From JBNKHG01 sp050290225 (GTDB lineage Bacteria > Pseudomonadota > Gammaproteobacteria > Pseudomonadales > Cellvibrionaceae), in contig JBNKHG010000047.1 of NCBI GenBank assembly GCA_050290225.1, positions 1-12,472 of the forward strand: 12,472 bases of DNA, written 5' to 3'. Under the pieces are notes generated by a model. The model saw only the letters and a list, made by a program, of their open reading frames with translations, searched no databases and was not told the origin of the DNA. Positions 7,050 to 12,472 of the stretch are shown here, piece after piece (positions within the stretch are counted from its first letter, which is position 1; each line of letters opens with the position of its first letter). Position numbers and translations under genes: made by a program.

Positions 7050-9662
7050 TCAAAAGTTATATTTTAATTCTACACCCCAGGTGCGCGGTTTGTTTGGATT
7101 ACCGATGGCCGTAAAAGAACTCTTTCTACCTGACTCCAGTGATACATCATCCAACACATTCTTTCCGAATAACGAAATGCGGTAGCGGCCATCGTGGGTG
7201 GTTAACGTGGCACTCAGGTTCAAAGAGCGGAAGGGATCCAGAAAGATATCGTTAACGTCGTTCGAGGGGCGCTTTCCGGTATGAGCATAATCGCCTCTCA
7301 GGGAGAGTTCCCCAACGGAAAGCGAAATCTCATAAGCGACTGCCAAGTTATAGGTCACTTCGGGTATCCATGCCAGCTCATTGTCTTTGGCCAGTTCCGG
7401 ATCCGGCACATCATCACCATCAACATCCAGGCCATTGAACTCCTTAATATCGTTACTCATTAGTCCCAGATTACCGCTTAAGGTCAGGCGCTCGGTCGCC
7501 AGCCAAGTCACCTCCGCCTCAAACCCCATCACCTCGGCGCTACCGGCATTTAAAACGGCATTAGTGGACTCGAGTTCTCCATCCACGAGGAAATATGAAA
7601 TAACGTAACGCTGCATATCCGTGTAGTCATTGAGGAAGGCCGCCAGATTCATGCGCAGCTTGCCATCCAGCAGGTCGGCTTTCAGGCCGATTTCGTAAGC
7701 CTCCACGGTTTCTTCATCATAGGGCCCGACAGCGGCCGGTTCCGCACCCTCATCAAGGTAACCACCGCTCTTAAATCCTTTGGTCCAGGAAGCATAGGCC
7801 TGAGTGGTATCGTTGATCACCCATTGCAGGCCCACTTTGGGACTGAAATTCTCCCAGCTTTCGCTGTCTTTAAAATCGTAATTGCAATTGATATTTCGGG
7901 CGGCATCGGCGGGATCCTGTTCACAACCGCCGCCCGCGTATGTTGCATCGAGGATATTCTTGTTTTCTTTACTGTATCGGCCACCCAGGGTTAACATCCA
8001 GTCTTCGGACAGCTGGACATCGCCCTGCGCAAACACCGCGTAGGTGTCGTGGTCCATGAAACCGAGCCCGCGATCGACATTGCCAAAAAGATCCAGTTTC
8101 CTATTGTTAAAATAGGATTGATCAAAATAGAACAGGCCAGTGGTGAGATTAAATCGCTCGCCGATATCCATTGCATAGCGGATTTCCTGGCTGAACTGTT
8201 CCTGCTCGTAAGCAACCGGTCCCCAATGAATAACCCCAAAACCCGATGAGCCATCAATGTCAATGGACACCAGCAGCTCCACCTCCCGATATCCCGTCAC
8301 GGTAGTGAGCACGCCGGGCCCGACATTCCAGTTCATCTCCGCGATGGCATGCCACCATTCCTGGTAGAAACGGCCGGGGAAATCATGATCCAAAACCCGC
8401 AAGTTGTCACTGGGTGGCGTGTAAGATTGACTATAATCTGTATCCGGGTCAAAGAGATTGCGTACGGGAGTCTGATCCCCATCACGCTCTCCATATTCGG
8501 CAAACAGAGTGATATCTAGTGTATCCGACGGAGTGAATACCAGGGTGGGCCGGATAATTTGGGTTTCCGCCTCGCCGATACGATCACCGCCATTGGAATT
8601 TTTATAGTAACCGTCACGGTCCTTGTACATAACGGCCATCCTGCCTGCCAGTTTGTCTTCAATCAGAGTATTTTCGATGCCGAAAGCAATATCCCGGCGA
8701 TCATAGGAACCTACTGTAGCCTGCGCCTCGAACCCGAATTCACCGGTGGGCCGCTTGGTGCGCACAGCAACCACACCGCCAGAGGTGTTACGACCGAATA
8801 ACGTGCCCTGGGGGCCGCGCAGCACTTCCAGCGATTCCAGATCAAAACTGTCCGTGGTCGCACCCACGCTTACACCAAAAGGCATGCCGTTGAGAGTAAA
8901 CCCTACGGAGGGATCCATAGATGCCGCAGTATGACTCACTCCCACGCCACGTATAAAAAAGAACGCTTGACCTGGCCCAAAGTGCGATTCCTTCAACGTG
9001 GCATTGGGGAATTTATAGCCGATATCGGCAATGCTTTCGAAGTGCAATGCGTCCAATTGGTTTGCATTCATGGCGGTGATGGCGACCGGCACATCCTGAA
9101 TATCTTCAGCGCGGCCTTTTTTGGTGGCGGTTACCAAAATTTCTTCCAGCGCCACTTTCTTTTGCACCGCCCCGTCGTTACCGGACTGTGCCAGGACATC
9201 GTGCGCTCCACTAGCCCCAACCAAAAACCCAATCACCGCCGTCAAAATATTTTTTCTACTGTTCATTTTGCTACCACCCTCACCAGTATTATTTTGAGCG
9301 CTGAACGTGACCAGAATCACGCCGCGTTCGGTTAATGTACCGGTAAGTCCCGTGCCTTGAAGCAAAATGTCCAGTGCGTCCGCCAATGTGTATTCCCCGA
9401 TAACCGGATTGGATTTCAGGGGGTCGACCAGCTCGTGGGAAAACAGCAGTTGATGTCCTGTTTGCGTTGCAATCTCACTCAGGGCTTTTGCTATCTGGTG
9501 AGACTGTATATTGAAGGTGTAAATTTCACCGACAGTTTCCGCAAAGGCAGCACTACTAGAAAGGCAAATAGAAATGGTCAGATAATACCTTTGCAACCAC
9601 TTCAGCGGCCCCCCACGAGTCGGCTTCGATTTACACGTTGGCGTGTTTCTTACCGGTCTCAT
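7050..9662 (-). CDS. TonB-dependent outer-membrane receptor with N-terminal STN signalling domain and an internal second signal peptide
   Basis: An 870-residue receptor. Residues 20-41 form a signal peptide ending SSSAAFA. Residues 46-120 are a secretin/TonB short N-terminal (STN) domain (YTFNIQSHQIAKALSEIA, HQLLFSHELV), the part of transducer-type receptors that contacts FecR. Residues 133-159 (MNSRKNILTAVIGFLV to VLAQ) look like a second complete signal peptide. Then come a TonB-box-like EEILVTATK (173-181), the plug (VPVAITA to LEVLRGPQGTLFGRNTSGG) and a beta barrel ending in KYNF, with the terminal Phe used for outer-membrane insertion. Fusion of an STN module to a stand-alone receptor is inferred. 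The gene follows fecI- and fecR-like genes after 138 bp, which supports regulated import of a siderophore or other nutrient. Substrate unknown. No clear ribosome-binding site precedes the outer ATG. A group II intron begins at the base after the stop codon. Confidence 0.92.
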   Translation of the reverse strand: MRPVRNTPTCKSKPTRGGPLKWLQRYYLTISICLSSSAAFAETVGEIYTFNIQSHQIAKALSEIATQTGHQLLFSHELVDPLKSNPVIGEYTLADALDILLQGTGLTGTLTERGVILVTFSAQNNTGEGGSKMNSRKNILTAVIGFLVGASGAHDVLAQSGNDGAVQKKVALEEILVTATKKGRAEDIQDVPVAITAMNANQLDALHFESIADIGYKFPNATLKESHFGPGQAFFFIRGVGVSHTAASMDPSVGFTLNGMPFGVSVGATTDSFDLESLEVLRGPQGTLFGRNTSGGVVAVRTKRPTGEFGFEAQATVGSYDRRDIAFGIENTLIEDKLAGRMAVMYKDRDGYYKNSNGGDRIGEAETQIIRPTLVFTPSDTLDITLFAEYGERDGDQTPVRNLFDPDTDYSQSYTPPSDNLRVLDHDFPGRFYQEWWHAIAEMNWNVGPGVLTTVTGYREVELLVSIDIDGSSGFGVIHWGPVAYEQEQFSQEIRYAMDIGERFNLTTGLFYFDQSYFNNRKLDLFGNVDRGLGFMDHDTYAVFAQGDVQLSEDWMLTLGGRYSKENKNILDATYAGGGCEQDPADAARNINCNYDFKDSESWENFSPKVGLQWVINDTTQAYASWTKGFKSGGYLDEGAEPAAVGPYDEETVEAYEIGLKADLLDGKLRMNLAAFLNDYTDMQRYVISYFLVDGELESTNAVLNAGSAEVMGFEAEVTWLATERLTLSGNLGLMSNDIKEFNGLDVDGDDVPDPELAKDNELAWIPEVTYNLAVAYEISLSVGELSLRGDYAHTGKRPSNDVNDIFLDPFRSLNLSATLTTHDGRYRISLFGKNVLDDVSLESGRKSSFTAIGNPNKPRTWGVELKYNF
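9186..9266 (-). promoter_or_regulatory. Candidate internal translation start and second signal peptide within the receptor
   Basis: The in-frame ATG at 9266 is preceded by GGTGAGGGTGG, a purine-rich Shine-Dalgarno-like stretch ending 7 bases upstream. The first 27 codons encode a positively charged N-region, a hydrophobic core (ILTAVIGFLVGASG) and an A-x-A-like VLAQ end, typical of a Sec signal peptide. Starting here would yield a 738-residue receptor without STN. Whether this start is used cannot be told from sequence. Confidence 0.5.
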
Positions 9663-9800
9663 AATATGTAATCCGGCAAGGTTAAAAATCCTCAGGTTTT
9701 TTTATTGAAATTTTTAAAATATTTTTCTCAAATTCCGGGCTTTCGCCTTCAACCCGCGAAAATCCTAACGGAAATCGTCTGCAAAGGGAGTGCAGCCGGT

Positions 9801-10940
9801 TCACTGGTTGTCTTCCATGCGGACCAGGTAAACAACGTTGTCCGACACTTTTTCCGCATGAATACCAAAACTCAGTTGCAGCGCTTCAAACATTGACTCC
9901 GTATCCCCTACCTTGAAGATGCCCCCGACAATCATTTCCCTGACCTGCTGTTCCGGGATAATAAATTTTGTCGAGGTGTAACGGCTGACTTCCGCTACGA
10001 CGTTTTCCAGGGGTTCCCTATCAAAGGCAAGGATGCCCTCGCGCCAGGCGAGTTTGTCTTCGATCTTTTTGATCTCCGCCAGGATGACTTCCTTATAATT
10101 GTCCTTATCATAGGTTGCCTGACTGCCGGCGGTCACTTTTACCCGTGTATTTGCCGACGGCGTCTTGTTCGTCCGCGGTTCCGCGGACGGGTTGCCCGGC
10201 GTGGCGGACCCCGCATTGGGTGCTTTTAGCAAGGTATTTGGGAGACGCTCCGGGGGTGGCGCCTTGTCTATTTCTACAATTCCCTCAGTTACGACAACCT
10301 CGACATCTTTTTCCCTCAGGTGTACCGCGAAAGCCGTGCCCACGGCCCGCACCGTACCCCCGCCAGCATAGACTTCAAAGGGTCTCCGGGGATTGTGATG
10401 GACATTGAATAGCGCTTCGCCCCGCACCAGGCGTACACCACGCCGGGTATCGTCGTAGTCCACTTCCATCCGGCTGTTGGTGTTTAATAGCACCGTGGTG
10501 TGGTCCGGCAATTCAACTGTTTTTTGTTCACCGATAGCTGTCGTATAGATCATGGGTGTAGGTTGCCCTACATGGACAATAAATGTCAGCGTTACAGCTA
10601 CCAGTGAAGTGAAAGCCAAGCCCACGGCATAACTGCGCTTGAGCCAGGATCGTTCACTTTTATCGACACCGGCTTCACTCAGGTTGCTTTTTTTTCTGGG
10701 AGGGACCACCTCAGTCAGGATATTGAGTTCATCCCAAAAGCTGACCAGGCTTTCAAACTCGGCGCGATGTGTATCGTCCTGGTTGATCCACTGTTTGAAA
10801 GCCTCCACTTTCTCCCTAGGTGGATCGTCGGAGTCTAGCACGGACAACCACCTCGCCGCCTGGGCCTGGACAGTCTCGACTTCCGGGAATTCAACCACTG
10901 TCGGCTCATCATTGCTGTCAATTTTGTAATCTCGACTCAT
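9801..10940 (-). CDS. FecR-like anti-sigma regulator (inner-membrane signal transducer)
   Basis: A 379-residue protein with FecR architecture. The cytoplasmic N-terminal domain is residues 20-75 (QAARWLSVLDS, WINQDDTHRAEFESL), expected to bind the sigma factor. A single transmembrane helix spans about 103-126. The periplasmic FecR domain is at 131-224 (TAIGEQKTVELPDHTTVLLN, VRAVGTAFAVHLREKDVEV). The C-terminal STN-like domain is at 300-375 (LAFDREPLENVVAEVSRY, ALQLSFGIHAE). A Pro/Ser/Ala-rich insertion at about 227-264 interrupts the FecR region and is longer than usual. The ATG at 10940 has GGAA 6 bases upstream, and the gap from the sigma gene is only 15 bp, so the two are probably co-transcribed. 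The expected role is to relay occupancy of the downstream STN-containing receptor to the sigma factor. Confidence 0.9.
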   Translation of the reverse strand: MSRDYKIDSNDEPTVVEFPEVETVQAQAARWLSVLDSDDPPREKVEAFKQWINQDDTHRAEFESLVSFWDELNILTEVVPPRKKSNLSEAGVDKSERSWLKRSYAVGLAFTSLVAVTLTFIVHVGQPTPMIYTTAIGEQKTVELPDHTTVLLNTNSRMEVDYDDTRRGVRLVRGEALFNVHHNPRRPFEVYAGGGTVRAVGTAFAVHLREKDVEVVVTEGIVEIDKAPPPERLPNTLLKAPNAGSATPGNPSAEPRTNKTPSANTRVKVTAGSQATYDKDNYKEVILAEIKKIEDKLAWREGILAFDREPLENVVAEVSRYTSTKFIIPEQQVREMIVGGIFKVGDTESMFEALQLSFGIHAEKVSDNVVYLVRMEDNQ

Positions 10941-10955
10941 GATATTTCCATTGTA

Positions 10956-11525
10956 CTAGTGTGTGGAAACCCTCGAGTTTCCATGGATTAACCCCTTTTC
11001 CCTGTTCTCCACGTACTTTTTGCAGCGTTCCGCCCCGAGCGCGATATGCTTTTCGACGGCGCTGGGTGTTATCCCCAGTTCCCTGGCGATTTCCTTGTGG
11101 GAAAGCGCCTGGTATTTGCGCATCAGGAACACCCGCCGGCACTGGGGCGGCAATTCCGCGATGGCATCACAGAAAATCCGGATCTTCTGTTCGGCCGCGA
11201 ATTCTTCCTCGAGCGTCGTTTCCGGATCCGGTTCCGGGTTTGTGGACTCTTCGATATAGTCTGTCAGTTGTCGCGATTTTCTCGACAGCTCTTTCAGGGC
11301 CATCGTCTTGGCGACGCGGAACAGGTATGCCTTGGGGGAGTCAATTTCGCGATCCTGTATGGCACTATAGGCCCGCAGGAAAGTCTCCTGGGCCATGTCG
11401 TTGATATCTTCGGGCTTATAGAGGAAACGACCGATAAATCGCTTTAACGAAGACTCGCAAGCAACGAATGCATCGTAAATGCCCCACCGCTGGGGTCGCT
11501 TCCCACCATTCGGCGACCCTGGCAT
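10956..11525 (-). CDS. FecI-like ECF RNA polymerase sigma factor
   Basis: A 189-residue sigma-70 family protein of the extracytoplasmic-function class. Region 2 spans about residues 18-90 (FIGRFLYKPEDINDMAQETF, SPKAYLFRVAKTMALKEL). Region 4, about 122-170, has the DNA-binding helix-turn-helix (LSHKEIARELGITPSAVEKH). Regions 1 and 3 are absent, as expected for ECF factors. The region 4 wording is typical of FecI-type sigmas. The gene heads a sigma / anti-sigma / receptor series. It should direct transcription of the receptor and perhaps of itself when the receptor signals through FecR. The ATG at 11525 is preceded by GGGTGG at short distance. No stop, frameshift or missing core motif is seen. 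Confidence 0.9.
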   Translation of the reverse strand: MPGSPNGGKRPQRWGIYDAFVACESSLKRFIGRFLYKPEDINDMAQETFLRAYSAIQDREIDSPKAYLFRVAKTMALKELSRKSRQLTDYIEESTNPEPDPETTLEEEFAAEQKIRIFCDAIAELPPQCRRVFLMRKYQALSHKEIARELGITPSAVEKHIALGAERCKKYVENREKGLIHGNSRVSTH

Positions 11526-11821
11526 TATCCACCCGACCTGTTCATTATTGATGTCTCCTACCCGAAAAAAGACCGGCTCTGATAATTGAAATCTTTTTTA
11601 CCGGAAAAACCTCAGGCAGTTCTTATATCAAAATTGAATTTATAGATTATTTTTTATTACCTTAATCCATTTGATCGTAGGTCGAACGTTCTTGTGAATT
11701 GGCCGATGTATATGGTAGCCGCACTTTAGATTGCCACAAGTAGTGTCCTTAGAAGAATCTTGATCTGGTATGTATCCACTATGTCTAGTACGGATCTTTA
11801 TAATAATGTAACAAAAACTAC
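11526..11821. other. AT-rich intergenic region upstream of the sigma factor gene
   Basis: No gene is seen here. It should hold the promoter of the fecI-fecR pair, and its 11630-11670 part is notably AT-rich. A CCTGAGG followed by a T-run (minus strand, 11616-11610) also occurs upstream of the receptor gene (9696-9690). I see no clear Fur box. The plus-strand end abuts the truncated nqrF fragment, so a rearrangement junction lies near 11820. Confidence 0.3.
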
Positions 11822-12243
11822 AGTTTTCAAGACACCCGTGACGGCGACGGGGAAATGGTCTTTATCGTCGGCGGCGCCGGCATGGCTCCCATGCGCTCCC
11901 ATATATTCGACCAGTTGAAGCGCCTGCGCACCGGCAGGACAATCAGTTTCTGGTACGGCGCCCGGAGCCTGCGGGAGGCCTTCTATGTAAACGAGTTCGA
12001 TCAGTTGGCAGCGGCCCACGATAATTTTCAATGGACCCTGGCCCTGTCCCTGCCCCAGCCGGAAGATAACTGGCAGGGACCCAGCGGCTTTATCCACCAG
12101 GTGGTTTTAGACCGCTACCTCACCGGCCACCCGGCTTGGAGTATTACCTTTGCGGTCCGCCACCGATGATCGATTCCTGTGTGGCGATGCTGGATAACCT
12201 GGGGGTGGAGCCGGAAAATATTCTGTACGACAAGTTCGGCTGA
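11822..12243 (+). pseudogene. nqrF: C-terminal fragment of Na+-translocating NADH:quinone oxidoreductase subunit F, frameshifted
   Basis: The plus strand reads GEMVFIVGGAGMAPMRSHIF, then SFWYGARSLREAFYVNEFD and PQPEDNWQGPSGFIHQVVL. This is the FAD/NAD(P)-binding C-terminal half of NqrF, the subunit that takes electrons from NADH in the sodium-pumping respiratory complex. Around 12130-12139 the frame is lost by a shift equal to a one-base deletion. In the next frame the protein resumes EYYLCGPPPMIDSCVAMLDN and ends YDKFG-stop at 12243, the normal NqrF C-terminus. The N-terminal membrane anchor, the 2Fe-2S ferredoxin domain and most of the FAD domain are absent, and nothing upstream resembles the rest of the nqr operon. 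It is a detached, inactive gene end. An intact copy is presumably elsewhere in the genome. Confidence 0.85.
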
Positions 12244-12340
12244 CCGCCGTTCGGGGATTTGGTAAGGGTTGAGAGTTGATGGAATCGACGATATCGGTCA
12301 GTTCAGGTTCAGGTCCCCATTTTGGAATTGAAGTAAGTAT

Positions 12341-12430
12341 CCCCCGGCAAAGCCGGGGGCTTTAGTTCTGTGAGCCGCTCAAAGCGGCGATTACGGAACC
12401 TACAGTTCCTTGAGACCCCTAAAGGGGTCT
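12341..12430 (-). repeat. Cluster of four stem-loops, probable end of an IS200/IS605-type element
   Basis: Four consecutive perfect hairpins with tiny loops: CCCCCGGC/GCCGGGGG (12341-12359), GCCGCT/AGCGGC (12374-12388), GGAAC/GTTCC (12395-12409) and AGACCCCT/AGGGGTCT (12413-12430). Read on the minus strand, the order is short ORF end, hairpins, then an outermost GC-rich hairpin followed by ATACTTAC. This resembles the right end of IS200/IS605 (TnpB-type) elements, where the terminal hairpin guides TnpA and the stem-loops belong to the omega-RNA. Most of the element would lie to the right of the window. A transcription terminator or REP-like cluster is the alternative. Confidence 0.45.
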
Positions 12431-12472
12431 ACATTAGCTTCAGCTGCTCAAGCCGTCGATCTTCCTGCTCCT
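12429..12472 (-). CDS. Possible 3' end of an ORF entering from the right
   Basis: The minus strand reads EQEDRRLEQLKLM followed by a TAG at 12431-12429, at the foot of the first hairpin. If the hairpin cluster is a TnpB-type element end, this could be the end of its protein gene, since tnpB normally overlaps or abuts the omega-RNA. Fourteen codons are too few to judge, and the frame may be fortuitous. Confidence 0.2.
   Translation of the reverse strand, partial: EQEDRRLEQLKLM

Noticed and set aside
11798..12097. Minus-strand ORF of 99 codons at the nqrF region
   Set aside because: The plus strand carries clear NqrF sequence throughout this span, so the minus-strand frame is a shadow.
1..12472. 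CRISPR array or other regularly spaced direct repeats
   Set aside because: No evenly spaced repeated unit was seen. The repeated hairpins at the right edge are different from one another and directly adjacent.

Overview
The window looks like an accessory, partly decayed catabolic region of a Gram-negative bacterium. It is most likely a gammaproteobacterium, possibly marine: there is a TonB-dependent outer-membrane receptor with a FecI/FecR regulatory pair, a remnant of the Na+-NADH:quinone oxidoreductase gene nqrF, and a set of CoA-ligase, Spinster-type MFS, SDR, GST and biotin-carboxylase genes or fossils. The taxonomic call is an inference. Almost everything is on the minus strand, so the layout below is given in transcription order, from high to low coordinates.

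Right edge (about 11.8-12.47 kb). A frameshifted C-terminal fragment of nqrF lies on the plus strand. It is followed by a cluster of four stem-loops that resembles the end of an IS200/IS605-type element entering from the right.

Regulatory and uptake module (11525 down to 7050). A FecI-like ECF sigma factor and a FecR-like anti-sigma regulator are followed by a TonB-dependent receptor that carries an N-terminal STN signalling domain. This is the standard architecture of a cell-surface signalling system. The receptor contains a second, internal signal peptide preceded by its own ribosome-binding-site-like sequence, as if an STN module had been fused in frame to a complete stand-alone receptor gene.

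Group II intron (7049 down to 6186). Starting at the base after the receptor stop codon there is an 864-nt group II intron on the minus strand, with a GTGCG 5' end and a 34-nt domain V. Its reverse-transcriptase gene has collapsed to a 34-codon N-terminal remnant. Predicted EBS1 and EBS2 pair with the last 12 bases of the receptor gene, the codons Tyr-Asn-Phe-stop.

Catabolic region (5965 down to 1). An intact acyl-CoA synthetase comes first. It overlaps by ATGA the start of a GST remnant. Next comes a mosaic of short gene fossils: a possible transposase tail, a beta-lactamase-like/serine hydrolase piece and an unidentified C-terminus. The last of these overlaps by ATGA an apparently intact Spinster-type MFS transporter. 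Then follow an SDR fossil, an intact amidase-signature enzyme, and a deleted biotin carboxylase fragment fused to the C-terminus of a second acyl-CoA synthetase that runs off the left edge. The preserved start/stop overlaps suggest an ancestral operon for activation and degradation of an organic acid or amide, whose middle has been eroded by deletions. The substrate cannot be told from the sequence.
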